From: Flavobacterium sp. UGB4466
GTDB lineage: Bacteria; Bacteroidota; Bacteroidia; Flavobacteriales; Flavobacteriaceae
DNA length: 64,000 bases
NCBI RefSeq assembly: GCF_903469665.1
Contig: NZ_CAGKLC010000020.1
Coordinates: 1 to 64,000, forward strand
Direction: 5' to 3'
Of this stretch, positions 56,252-64,000 are shown piece after piece. How positions within the stretch are numbered: position 1 is the first letter of the stretch; each line of letters starts with the position of its first letter. A program made the position numbers and the translations under genes. Under the pieces are notes generated by a model. It was not told the origin of the DNA. It saw nothing but the letters and a program-made list of their open reading frames with translations, and ran no database searches.

Positions 56252-57580
56252 ATGAAGAACTGGAAATTTTATAACGCTTTGTTTGCAAGGATTCTGCTCC
56301 TGATGATTCCCTTTTTCTTTTGTGTCTTTTTGGTTTACAAAGAACTGTATTACAATGCGATTCTGGTTGGTTTTGTCGTTTTTCTATTGTTGTCTGAAAT
56401 GTATTTTTTTGTTAAAGGACAGACCTTGTTTTACGATAAAATGCTTTTATCGATCCTACAGGATGATTTTTCGAATAATTTTCCGGAAGAAAGTAACAAG
56501 GAGAATTTCAGAAACTTGTTTTTGCTTTATGATAAATTAAAGGTTCAGCGACAGGAACAGACGTCAAAAGAGCGCGTCTATCAGTCCATTTTAAATAATA
56601 TCGACACCGCTACTTTAATTCTGGAGAAAGAAGGTGGCGAGGACTGGAATCTTTTTTTAATGAACGATTGCTTCTCCAACTTATTCAAAGTGCCAAAAGT
56701 AAGCCAATGGAAGTATCTTAAAAACTATTTGCCCTCTCTTTGTGAGGAAATCGAAAAGACCGATTTTACAGAATTGAAAACGGCAATTTCGATCAAGATC
56801 GAAGATCAGGATTTACAGACTTTTGTGCTTCAGACTTCGCATACGAAAATGTATGACAAAGAATATTTTATTATTCTGCTGGACAGTATTCAGCGTGTTA
56901 TCGAGAAAAAAGAAAAGGAAGCCTGGATCAATCTGATGAAAATTATTTCGCACGAGTTAATGAATTCGCTAACGCCAATCCGTGCACTTTCGCAAAATTT
57001 ACTGCAAATAGTTGATCAGGAGGAATTAGAAGAGGATGATTTTGAGGATATTAAAAGCAGTATTTCGACCATTATCAATCGGAGCGATCATTTGCAGGTT
57101 TTTGTAGAAAATTATCGAAAACTGGCTATGCTGCCTACTCCGACTAAAAAAATGACTCCTATAAAGGTTCTTTTTGAAGACTGTCTTCGGGTAATGAGTC
57201 CAATTTTAAAGACGGAAGATATTGAACTGGTAAACGAGATTAATAGTTCAAGATCGATTTTAATTGATAAAAGTCAGATAGAACAGGTAATTATCAATTT
57301 GATTACCAATAGCATTTATGCTTTGAAAGAAAAGCGCGAAAAGAAGATGTTCCTGTCGTCGTATACTGAAAACAATCGCTTTTTTATTGCCATTTCGGAT
57401 AACGGAAAAGGAATCGATACCGAGATCAGAGATAAAGTTTTTCTGCCGTTTTTTACCACCAGAAAAGATGGTGCCGGAATTGGACTAACGCTTTCTAAAA
57501 ATATCATCGAAGCACACGGTGGCTATTTGAGTTACCAAACCGATGAGGAGAAAACCAGTTTTGTAATTTGCCTGATTTGA
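56252..57580 (+). CDS. Sensor histidine kinase
   Basis: A 442-residue membrane kinase. Two N-terminal helices (FARILLLMIPFFFCVFLVY, AILVGFVVFLLLSEMYF) with almost no periplasmic loop between them, so it senses the membrane or cytoplasm. A PAS-like region (about 105-210) precedes the dimerisation domain with His in IISHELMNSLTPIRAL. The ATPase domain has the N-box QVIINLITNSIYAL, DNGKGID and GAGIGLTLSKNI. It follows the response-regulator gene by about 80 bases and is its likely partner. Confidence 0.92.
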   Translation: MKNWKFYNALFARILLLMIPFFFCVFLVYKELYYNAILVGFVVFLLLSEMYFFVKGQTLFYDKMLLSILQDDFSNNFPEESNKENFRNLFLLYDKLKVQRQEQTSKERVYQSILNNIDTATLILEKEGGEDWNLFLMNDCFSNLFKVPKVSQWKYLKNYLPSLCEEIEKTDFTELKTAISIKIEDQDLQTFVLQTSHTKMYDKEYFIILLDSIQRVIEKKEKEAWINLMKIISHELMNSLTPIRALSQNLLQIVDQEELEEDDFEDIKSSISTIINRSDHLQVFVENYRKLAMLPTPTKKMTPIKVLFEDCLRVMSPILKTEDIELVNEINSSRSILIDKSQIEQVIINLITNSIYALKEKREKKMFLSSYTENNRFFIAISDNGKGIDTEIRDKVFLPFFTTRKDGAGIGLTLSKNIIEAHGGYLSYQTDEEKTSFVICLI

Positions 57581-57684
57581 TTCAGATATCAAAAAGTAAA
57601 ATGGCAAACAAGTTATGGTTCTAAAAATAGAATTTGGGATTGTCATATGTGCCCCTTGCGTCTCTAGCGGTTAAACAAAAAACT

Positions 57685-58011
57685 TTAAAGCTCGATTTCC
57701 GGCTGCCAGAAGTGTTTTTCAAAATCTATAATCTGATTGTCTATGACTTTAATGCCTTCACTTTCGAGTAATTGTTGCATTAAATGGGTTCCGTCAAAAT
57801 GATGTTTTCCGGTGAGAAGCCCTTTTCTGTTTACCACACGATGCGCAGGTACATCATCCATGTTGTGACAGGCATTCATAGCCCAGCCTACCATTCGGGC
57901 AGAACGGGCTGTTCCTAAAGCTTTGGCAATTGCGCCATAAGAAGTTACTTTTCCGTACGGAATTTGTCTGGCAATCGCATAAACTCTTTCAAAAAAATTA
58001 TCTTCTGCCAT
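57685..58011 (-). CDS. Alkyltransferase-like (ATL) DNA-repair protein, MGMT family
   Basis: A 108-residue protein of the MGMT fold without the methyl-accepting cysteine: the PCHR motif is PAHR at residues 55-58. The helix-turn-helix with arginine finger (ARSARMVG) and IPYGKVTSYGAIA are conserved. ATL proteins bind O6-alkylguanine and hand the lesion to nucleotide-excision repair. The ATG at 58011 is chosen; GTG at 58023 is an alternative. Monocistronic. Confidence 0.88.
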   Translation of the reverse strand: MAEDNFFERVYAIARQIPYGKVTSYGAIAKALGTARSARMVGWAMNACHNMDDVPAHRVVNRKGLLTGKHHFDGTHLMQQLLESEGIKVIDNQIIDFEKHFWQPEIEL

Positions 58012-58059
58012 AATTTGTAGCACAGGTTAGAGGGTGAGAAATGATTTTACTAACGAAAT

Positions 58060-58151
58060 TTTCACGCAGATTTTATGCATTAAAATGAAGCCTAATTTTT
58101 TTAATTTAGGAAGGAAAAAGGATCTGCTTAATCTGCAAAATCTGCGTGAAA
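58060..58151. repeat. Inverted repeat of the TTTCACGCAGATTTT family
   Basis: TTTCACGCAGATTTT at 58060-58074 is exactly inverted at 58137-58151 (AAAATCTGCGTGAAA). The interior includes GATCTGCTTAATCTGC, which links it to the block at 32617-32850. It lies between the ATL and LysE genes. Confidence 0.85.
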
Positions 58152-58192
58152 CTAAAATTTACAAATAAATAATAATCTGATTTTATATTTTA

Positions 58193-58828
58193 TTAACTGA
58201 AATAGTAAGTCAAAATATTAAAAAGCGTGAGTACAGCAATTAATCCTGTGATGCTTCCAATAATGGTATTCATGTTTTTCATCAGATAATCTGTTTTCTT
58301 CTCGATTCTTCCAAAGAAACCAATGTAGCTGTATAAAGCGGCAAATGAGCCTAAAACAGATCCGAATACAAAAGTAAAAATAATGTTGTTTTCAAATGCA
58401 AAAAGGTGGTAAGAGGCCAAAGTAACACTTACAACCACATAATACGGAATAGGGAAGAAGTTAAGTCCGGAAAGCAGCATTCCCAGAAAGAAACGGCTTT
58501 TTTTACTGGTTTTTTTTATTTTCGATTTTTTGGCTTTCGGTTCTTTGGCTATAAACAAAAAATAAACGGTTAAAACAGAGAAAATAACAAATCCTACTTC
58601 GCGTAATAATGTCACCACATCCGGGCGATTGTCGATGACTCGTGCAAAAAAAACGGCTAAAGAAACCTGAAAAAAGATCACTAAGACAGCTCCGGCAACA
58701 AACCATAAAGCATTTTTTTTCCCCTCTTTCAAATTTACTTTGGCTGCTGTCATGTTGATTAAACCTGGTGGAATAATCCCAATGAAAGCGGCAAGAAAAC
58801 CTGAAAGTAATGGGGTAAGTAATGCCAT
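58193..58828 (-). CDS. LysE-family translocator
   Basis: A 211-residue inner-membrane exporter with six helices. The N-terminal GFLAAFIGIIPPGLINMTAAKVNLKEGKKNALWF is the LysE/RhtB hallmark (P-P-G-x-x-x). A lysine-rich cytoplasmic loop (KEPKAKKSKIKKTSKK) separates helices 3 and 4. Family members export amino acids or related metabolites; cargo is unknown. About 40 bases downstream of trmB on the same strand. Confidence 0.88.
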   Translation of the reverse strand: MALLTPLLSGFLAAFIGIIPPGLINMTAAKVNLKEGKKNALWFVAGAVLVIFFQVSLAVFFARVIDNRPDVVTLLREVGFVIFSVLTVYFLFIAKEPKAKKSKIKKTSKKSRFFLGMLLSGLNFFPIPYYVVVSVTLASYHLFAFENNIIFTFVFGSVLGSFAALYSYIGFFGRIEKKTDYLMKNMNTIIGSITGLIAVLTLFNILTYYFS

Positions 58829-58870
58829 TCAGCTGATTGATGGGTTATGAAAAAAGTTTTTAAAATTAAA

Positions 58871-59548
58871 TTAGTCTTTAATTTTAAAACGAATATACGT
58901 AATTGCCTTGTTAATCTCTAAATATTGTTTTTCATAAAAAGTCTGGAATGCCGTAACTTCTTCAGGGCTTCCTTCATTTTTATATACATTATGATTGGCG
59001 TATAAAACCTCGTGACCTTCACCGTGAAGTAGCCCCAACGTGTAACCGTGCATGAATTCGCTGTCGGTTTTTAAGTTTACGACACCGTCTTTTTTAAGGA
59101 TTCTTTTGTATAATTTCAGGAACTCCGAATTGGTCATACGGTGTTTGGTTCTCTTGTATTTGATTTGCGGATCCGGAAAAGTAATCCAGATTTCGTCCAC
59201 TTCATTGTCGGCAAAAATATGATTGATTAGTTCGATTTGAGTTCGAACAAATGCAACGTTGTGTAATCCGTTTTCAACAGCGGTTTTGGCACCTCTCCAG
59301 AAACGGGCTCCTTTAATATCAATTCCGATAAAATTTTTGTTCGGATATCTTTCTGCTAATCCAACAGAATATTCTCCTTTTCCACATCCCAATTCTAAAA
59401 CTAATGGATTATCATTTTTAAAGAAATCAGAATTCCATTTTCCTTTCAAAGGCATTAAATCGCCTACAACTTCTTCTCTGGTTGGTTGAAAAACGTTTTG
59501 AAATGTTTCGTTTTCTCTGAATCTTTTTAGTTTATTTTTACTTCCCAC
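58871..59548 (-). CDS. trmB: tRNA (guanine-N7-)-methyltransferase
   Basis: A 226-residue SAM-dependent enzyme that makes m7G46 in tRNA. SAM motif VLELGCGKGEYSVGLAERYP, then FIGIDIKGAR, and ITFPDPQIKYKRTKHR with the catalytic Asp-Pro segment. The start is taken as GTG at 59548 (GSKNKLKRFRENETF follows), because the longer frame up to 59752 runs through the intergenic repeat block. Length is then normal. Confidence 0.93.
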   Translation of the reverse strand: MGSKNKLKRFRENETFQNVFQPTREEVVGDLMPLKGKWNSDFFKNDNPLVLELGCGKGEYSVGLAERYPNKNFIGIDIKGARFWRGAKTAVENGLHNVAFVRTQIELINHIFADNEVDEIWITFPDPQIKYKRTKHRMTNSEFLKLYKRILKKDGVVNLKTDSEFMHGYTLGLLHGEGHEVLYANHNVYKNEGSPEEVTAFQTFYEKQYLEINKAITYIRFKIKD

Positions 59549-59615
59549 TTTTACAAAAATTTTCAGCAAAATTAAGGAATATAAACGAATGAAAATAGTA
59601 CAATTAGCTTTAAAA

Positions 59616-59838
59616 GTTTTCGGCCACGAATTTTCATCAAGGATATTTTTCTTCGCCACGAATTCACGAATTAATTTAAGCGGTTTGGTTGGAAAAAAAT
59701 TAGTGCAGATTAAATTTAATTCGTGGCAAAAGAAATAAAAGTTTTTCGCCACGAATTCACGAATTTCCGTGAATTAATTTAAGCGGTATGTCGGAAAAAA
59801 TTAGTGTAGATTAGTGAATTCGTGGCGAAAAAAAAAGA
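59616..59838. repeat. Two-unit CCACGAATTCACGAATT repeat block
   Basis: A unit containing CGCCACGAATTCACGAATT, AATTTAAGCGGT and AATTAGTG(C/T)AGATTA is present twice (about 59652-59715 and 59750-59838), each closed by AATTCGTGGC in inverted form. It fills the gap between trmB and amt. Same family as the terminator stem at 32844-32886. Confidence 0.85.
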
Positions 59839-59842
59839 TTTC

Positions 59843-61225
59843 TTAACTGTACTGCGGTTCTGCAATAGATTTTAATTTTGGATCAAGCGTCTCATCGTGT
59901 TGGGAGAGATCCAATCCGATATGTTCGTTCTCTTCAGAAACACGCAATGGAATAATGAAATTGGTTACCTTAAACAAGAAGTACGCTCCGAAGAAAGTAA
60001 ATACAGAAACCAATACCAATGCCATCATGTGATGCGCAAATACATTCCAGCCTCCGTGTAACAAACTCGCATCTTCACCATGAGCAAAAATAGCGGTTAG
60101 AATCATTCCCATAATTCCGCCTACACCGTGACAGGCAAAAACATCAAGGGTATCATCGAATTTTTTTGATAAGCGACAATTTACCACTGAGTTGGAAACC
60201 AGAGCTGTTATAAATCCAAAGAACATACTTTCAGGAACTGACACATAACCTGCAGCCGGAGTAATGGCGACCAAACCTACCACAGCTCCAATGCAAGCAC
60301 CAAGAGCCGAAACTTTTCGGCCGTTCATTCGGTCAAAGAAAACCCAGGTTAACATGGCTGCTGCCGATGAGGTTGTAGTTGTCGCAAAAGCCATTGCGGC
60401 GGTTCCGTTGGCAGCAAGAGCCGAACCGGCATTGAAGCCAAACCATCCGAACCATAACATTCCGGTTCCTAGTAAGACAAACGGAATATTGGTTGGAATG
60501 TGTTGATTGTTTTTTCTTTTTCCTAAAACCAGTACTCCCGCCAAAGCTGCAAATCCTGAACTCATGTGTACAACGGTTCCTCCGGCGAAATCTTTTACGC
60601 CAAAATAACTGCCTAAAATACCTGTTGGATACCAAACGGAATGGCACAATGGCGCGTAAATAAAAACGGTAAACAGACTGATAAAAAGTAAATACGATAT
60701 AAAACGAACGCGCTCTGCAAAAGAACCGGTGATAATGGCCGGAGCAATAATCGCAAATTTCATTTGAAACAATGCAAAAAGCATAAACGGAATCGTGCTG
60801 GCCAATTGTTTATGAGGCAGAACTCCCACATAATCCATAAAAGCAAAAGTGGTTGGATCACCGAAGAAACTATAGAAATGCCCCCCTAAATTTAGTCCTA
60901 CAGGATCGCCAAAAGCCAGACTAAAGGCGACTACAACCCACAGAAGTGTTACAACCCCTAAACAGATAAAACTCTGTAACATGGTCGAAATCACATTCTT
61001 CTTACCGACCATTCCGCCGTAAAAAAAAGACAGTCCCGGAGTCATAATTAAAACCAGGCAGCAGGACGTTAACATCCAGGCGACATCGGCAGGAACGATA
61101 TGATCGGTTGTGCCAAATTCAGATAATACGTAACTATTTTCGGTTATAGTTGGCCAAAAAGCACCAGTAACGCAAACAATACTGATGATAATAAAGGAAA
61201 TGATCCAGCGTTTTTCTATTTTCAT
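59843..61225 (-). CDS. amt: Ammonium transporter
   Basis: A 460-residue inner-membrane channel of the Amt/Rh family with about twelve hydrophobic segments, the first of which may be a signal-type helix. Conserved elements: DVAWMLTSCCLVLIMTPGLSFFYGGMVGKKN, GTVVHMSSGFAALAG with one twin-histidine position, and ACHGVGGIMGMI with the other. Length is typical. No GlnK gene is adjacent, unlike many bacteria. Monocistronic between repeat block and a promoter region. Confidence 0.94.
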   Translation of the reverse strand: MKIEKRWIISFIIISIVCVTGAFWPTITENSYVLSEFGTTDHIVPADVAWMLTSCCLVLIMTPGLSFFYGGMVGKKNVISTMLQSFICLGVVTLLWVVVAFSLAFGDPVGLNLGGHFYSFFGDPTTFAFMDYVGVLPHKQLASTIPFMLFALFQMKFAIIAPAIITGSFAERVRFISYLLFISLFTVFIYAPLCHSVWYPTGILGSYFGVKDFAGGTVVHMSSGFAALAGVLVLGKRKNNQHIPTNIPFVLLGTGMLWFGWFGFNAGSALAANGTAAMAFATTTTSSAAAMLTWVFFDRMNGRKVSALGACIGAVVGLVAITPAAGYVSVPESMFFGFITALVSNSVVNCRLSKKFDDTLDVFACHGVGGIMGMILTAIFAHGEDASLLHGGWNVFAHHMMALVLVSVFTFFGAYFLFKVTNFIIPLRVSEENEHIGLDLSQHDETLDPKLKSIAEPQYS

Positions 61226-61486
61226 TTTTCAAATACTTTATGTGTCCCTATTTTTTTAGGGTTAAAGTTATGAAAAAATGAATATTATGGTTTTAAGGGG
61301 TGTAAAAACAGAGGTGTTGTTTTTATTTTAGTGGATTTTGTAAAATACACCCTGTTTTTTTGAGGGTATTTTATTTTGCGCTTCTAAAAAAGAGACAAAA
61401 TTGCCAATTGTATTATAATAAAATTGGCAAAGTGTACTGTAAAGGGCGTAAAAAGTTAGGATTGTAAAAAGAAAGTCCAAAAATGT
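61226..61486. other. Upstream region of amt
   Basis: A 261-base gap without a gene. It contains an imperfect inverted repeat (AAAATACACCCT / AGGGTATTTT, near 61339-61370) and a GGGGTGTAAAAA stretch. No riboswitch was recognised. Confidence 0.35.
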
Positions 61487-61978
61487 TTATTTTTTTTGAA
61501 GCTTTGCAATCAAAACGTCTTCGATAGGAGCCTTAATTTTGATCGCTGCATTTACTTCCTCATTAGGAACCGTCATAGATAACACATAATGTTGAATTTT
61601 CCATTCTTTCCCTATTTTAATTAAAACCCCCGATCCGCGGCAAATCTTCATTTGTGTGTTTAACAGTTCATCAAACCACGCAATTTTTCCGGTTTTGTCG
61701 AAAAAGATGTGACGTTCTAAAGCTGTGAAATTCCAGGCAGTTCCTTTGTCAAAATAGGGTTTAGCCCAAACTTTAAAATCTTTTTTGATCCAGTTTTCGG
61801 TGGCATCAGTTCCGATGAAAATAGCATCTTCGGCCATTAAATCAAAATAAGCATCAAATTTTACTTCGCCGGCTGCTTTGTGCCAGGCATCAATAGTTTG
61901 GTTGACTTTGTCTTTTTCAGAAGTCTGTGCGTTTGCAAAAAAGGTAACAAATAATAAAAGTAAGATTGGTTTTTTCAT
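61487..61978 (-). CDS. Secreted NTF2/SnoaL-like protein
   Basis: A 163-residue protein with signal peptide MKKPILLLLFVTFFANAQ. The mature region (INQTIDAWHKAAGEVKFDAYFDLMAEDAIFIGTDATENW) shows the cone-shaped NTF2-like fold; families of this type include DUF4440/SnoaL. Likely periplasmic. Whether it is enzymatic or only a binding domain cannot be said. Confidence 0.82.
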   Translation of the reverse strand: MKKPILLLLFVTFFANAQTSEKDKVNQTIDAWHKAAGEVKFDAYFDLMAEDAIFIGTDATENWIKKDFKVWAKPYFDKGTAWNFTALERHIFFDKTGKIAWFDELLNTQMKICRGSGVLIKIGKEWKIQHYVLSMTVPNEEVNAAIKIKAPIEDVLIAKLQKK

Positions 61979-62393
61979 AAGTGGTTTGTTTTGGATTTAA
62001 AGTTAGCAAATATTTTTTGAAAGGTTCTGAGGTTCTGAGATGCAGAGGTTCTGAGATGCAGAGGTTCAAGACGCAGTGCTGTTAAACGTATCGTTTGTCA
62101 TCCTGAGGAACGAAGGATCACATAAGAAACTCTACAAAGATTGGCGACATTCTGTGTAGAGTTTCTGGTACTATTTGCTTAGTCCGCTTGCTATCGCTCG
62201 AGTCTATAAATTTTAGGGGATTAAATTTATTAATGTTGTGCATGCATCTGCTTAAATCTTTTTAAAATCTGCGTGAAACAATAACGCTGCGTCTTTGCAA
62301 ACCCAAATCGCCAAGTAAAACTTAAATTATCTTACATCACTTATATGGTATAATAGGATTTAGTATATTTGATAGCTTTAAAATCGATACATC
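61979..62393. other. Repeat-bearing gap, no gene seen
   Basis: Holds tandem GGTTCTGAGATGCAGA units (about 62020-62075), a TCATCCTGAGGAACGAAGGATCACA element (about 62099-62123) followed by AGAAACTCTACA facing TGTAGAGTTTCT, and a CTTTTTAAAATCTGCGTGAAA copy (about 62254-62280). All are intergenic repeat families also seen elsewhere in the window. Confidence 0.75.
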
Positions 62394-63059
62394 ATGAATC
62401 CAAAAATACTCATCACCTCATTAGTACTTTCCTCTATCTTTTTAACTTCCTGCAAAAAGGAATTAGAACCTCAGGAAAACACACCAAATTCTGAATTGGT
62501 AAAACTGGGATTGGCAAAAGATACGACAAAAGCAGCCCCTGTTGTTCAGACTCCTACTGCAGCAAATCCAAATACAGTTTTGAGTGCTAATGGCGGAATG
62601 AATCCTGCACACGGACAACCCGGACATCGTTGCGATATTGCTGTTGGGGCGCCATTAAATTCGGCTCCTACACAAGGACAAGCTACAACAACACAGCCTG
62701 CACAAACCGTTCAGGTCAAACCAGGGCAGCAAAATGTAGTGACCACAACAACTGTTACGCCAACAAAAGTGGCTAAAGGCATGAATCCTGCCCACGGACA
62801 ACCCGGACACCGCTGCGATATTCCGGTGGGAGCTCCTTTAAATTCTCCGGCTGCTGCCAAACAAGCTGTTGCCGCCAATACAGCACAAAGCGGAACTGCT
62901 TCGCAAACTTTTACCGTAACACCTCCGGCGACAGACAATGCGGTTCCGGCTTTGTTAAGTACAGAAACAGCAACTGTAGCCGATGGAAAAAATCCCGCAC
63001 ACGGAAAACCAGGGCATCGCTGCGATATTGCAGTGGGTGCGCCATTACCAAAATCATAA
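62394..63059 (+). CDS. Lipoprotein with three NPAHGQPGHRCDI repeats
   Basis: A 221-residue lipoprotein. Signal peptide MNPKILITSLVLSSIFLTSC with lipobox LTSC. After a charged linker it carries three near-identical motifs at about residues 69-90, 130-151 and 199-219, each NPAHG(Q/K)PGHRCDI(A/P)VGAPL. The spacers are long Ala/Thr/Pro/Gln-rich linkers and probably disordered. Each motif has one Cys and two His, suggesting metal or heme binding or protein docking; this is inference. I know the motif only from hypothetical Bacteroidetes proteins. Confidence 0.8.
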   Translation: MNPKILITSLVLSSIFLTSCKKELEPQENTPNSELVKLGLAKDTTKAAPVVQTPTAANPNTVLSANGGMNPAHGQPGHRCDIAVGAPLNSAPTQGQATTTQPAQTVQVKPGQQNVVTTTTVTPTKVAKGMNPAHGQPGHRCDIPVGAPLNSPAAAKQAVAANTAQSGTASQTFTVTPPATDNAVPALLSTETATVADGKNPAHGKPGHRCDIAVGAPLPKS

Positions 63060-63101
63060 GGAAGCCGAGAATTGTATAAATAATAATTTGGGCGTGCCAC
63101 C

Positions 63102-63152
63102 AATATAAAAAGGGGCTGACTATTGCAATCGCTTAGTCGCCCCTTTTTATAT
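63102..63152 (+). terminator. Bidirectional terminator
   Basis: AATATAAAAAGGGGC(T)GAC pairs with (A)GTCGCCCCTTTTTATATT across a 14-base loop. It lies between the repeat lipoprotein gene and the convergent WrbA-RidA gene. Confidence 0.85.
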
Positions 63153-63235
63153 TGCTGTCGGGCTTTCGCTGCTACTTCGGTAGCTTAGCTCTATCCCTCA
63201 CGCGAGACAGTTTTCAGTCTCAGTTTCCGGTCTAA

Positions 63236-63270
63236 TTTTGTCGTCCTGAGCGTAGTCGAAGGGCGACAAT
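63236..63270. repeat. TCGTCCTGAGCGTAGTCGAAGGGCGACA element
   Basis: GTCGTCCTGAGC...GTCGAAGGGCGAC forms a short hairpin. The CCTGAG core links it to the CATCCTGAGGAACGAAGGA element near 62100; such elements recur in many Bacteroidetes genomes. Confidence 0.5.
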
Positions 63271-63285
63271 GTATAAAAGATTGTT

Positions 63286-64000
63286 TTATTCAATTTCAAA
63301 AATCGCCTGAATTTCTACAGCCGAATTAATCGGTAATGAAGCAGCGCCAATGGTCGCTCTGGCATGTTTTCCTTTTTCTCCAAAAACCAAAGCCGTTAAA
63401 TTTGAAGCCGAATTCATAAGGGCTGCATGTTGCGTATATTCCGGAATGGTATTAAAATATCCGGTCAACTGTACACATTGTTTTACTTTGTTCAAATCGC
63501 CACCGCAGGCTTCTTTTAGTACCGCAATTACATTTAGCATCGTTTGATACGTAGCTTCTTTGGCCTGATCATCCGTAACTGTTGCGCCAACTTTTCCGGG
63601 ATTCAGAATCTTTCCGTCTTTTAAAGCCACCTGATTAATGTACACTTTATGATCTGAAATCGTAAACGGAACATAATTCCCAACCGGTTTAGGAGCTTCA
63701 GGAAGCGTAATGTTATTGTCTTTTAAGGTTTTGTTGATATCGCTTTTAGCTTCAACGGCAGTTGTTTTTACTCCTTTACTATTTTCTGTAGTTTTCAATC
63801 CCGAAGCCACTCTCGCCAAAGCTTTTCCTTGTTCTTTGGCCAAATTCAATTCGCTTGCAGAAGGTCTCGTTCCCACAGATCCTGCCAATGAAGTAGCGCC
63901 AAACGGAGTGTTTCCTTGCGGAACCGTTTTGTCTAAAGTGGCCGTTCCCATAATCCCCGTTGGAACGATTATCATTCCGTGTGAGGCTAGAATGTTCCAG
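63286..64000 (-). CDS. WrbA-type flavodoxin fused to a RidA domain (5' end outside window)
   Basis: The frame is open to the right edge, so the N-terminus is missing. Numbering from the in-window ATG at 63975: residues before 62 match the C-terminus of NAD(P)H:quinone oxidoreductase WrbA (NILASHGMIIVPTG, then TPFGATSLAGSVGTRPSASE). A linker (about 62-90) leads to a RidA/YjgF domain (about 95-229) with Arg206 (HARATIGAASLP) and Glu221. RidA detoxifies reactive enamines from PLP enzymes; WrbA reduces quinones by two electrons. Their fusion is unusual. Internal ATGs such as 63975 are unlikely starts because WrbA similarity continues upstream. Confidence 0.82.
   Translation of the reverse strand, partial: WNILASHGMIIVPTGIMGTATLDKTVPQGNTPFGATSLAGSVGTRPSASELNLAKEQGKALARVASGLKTTENSKGVKTTAVEAKSDINKTLKDNNITLPEAPKPVGNYVPFTISDHKVYINQVALKDGKILNPGKVGATVTDDQAKEATYQTMLNVIAVLKEACGGDLNKVKQCVQLTGYFNTIPEYTQHAALMNSASNLTALVFGEKGKHARATIGAASLPINSAVEIQAIFEIE

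Noticed and set aside
59549..59752. N-terminal extension of the trmB frame
   Set aside because: It is read through the AATTCGTGGC repeat region and is foreign to TrmB; GTG 59548 gives a normal-length protein.

Overview
The window looks like chromosome from a Flavobacterium-type member of the Flavobacteriaceae (Bacteroidetes). The DNA is AT-rich, Shine-Dalgarno sequences are weak or absent, and promoters fit the Bacteroidetes TTG / TAnnTTTG pattern. Several genes have the fused forms common in this group: DnaE with an N-terminal DEDD exonuclease, and MurF fused to alanine racemase. TonB-dependent transport, a carboxypeptidase-like N-terminal domain and many lipoproteins also fit. Genus is an inference from gene content; no rRNA or tRNA gene was seen.

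Layout. 1-6000: regulators and metabolic singletons on the minus strand (HTH protein, GNAT acetyltransferase, AraC regulator with nitrilase-family hydrolase, SGNH lipoprotein, DUF3050 protein, acyl-CoA dehydrogenase). 6160-14583: the most distinctive region, a peptide-secretion locus. It holds a membrane-anchored TPR/AraC regulator, three tandem 45-46 aa double-glycine-leader precursors on the minus strand that were too short for routine gene calling, a VKOR/thioredoxin disulfide protein with a degenerate C39 domain, a six-cysteine double-glycine precursor, a C39-peptidase ABC exporter interrupted by one in-frame TAA, and its HlyD adaptor. 14580-17700: tRNA/ribosome genes (trmN6, rimM, rpsP), a lipoprotein and an RRM RNA-binding protein. 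17821-22891: leucine operon leuC-leuD-leuA-leuB (minus), with a (GTT)20 microsatellite between leuA and leuB. 23496-31350: small membrane protein, PKD lipoprotein, dnaE, OmpW-like barrel. 31535-37930: oxidoreductase, prolyl oligopeptidase, TonB receptor with a His/Cys-rich small membrane protein. 38356-49823: cell-wall and core genes (murF-alr, mscL, asd, L,D-transpeptidase), an SMI1/CbrC pair, ferredoxin, and nifU-like/mrp iron-sulfur genes. 49991-57580: a MacB-type ABC efflux operon, diverging from an NtrC-type response regulator and its kinase, with a sigma-54-like promoter in front of the efflux operon. 57685-64000: ATL-type DNA-repair protein, LysE exporter, trmB, amt, an NTF2-like protein, a lipoprotein with three copies of an NPAHGQPGHRCD motif, and a WrbA-RidA fusion running off the right edge.

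How the parts may work together. In the secretion locus, the VKOR/thioredoxin protein could put disulfides into the six-cysteine peptide, the exporter and HlyD could cleave and export double-glycine precursors, and the periplasmic-TPR/cytoplasmic-AraC protein is a possible sensor. The in-frame stop in the exporter peptidase raises the question whether the system is broken, recoded or misread. The two-component pair probably drives the adjacent efflux operon through sigma-54. Many intergenic gaps carry repeated inverted elements (for example around TTTCACGCAGATTT and CCACGAATTCACGAATT), which seem to be dispersed repeat families that sometimes act as terminators.
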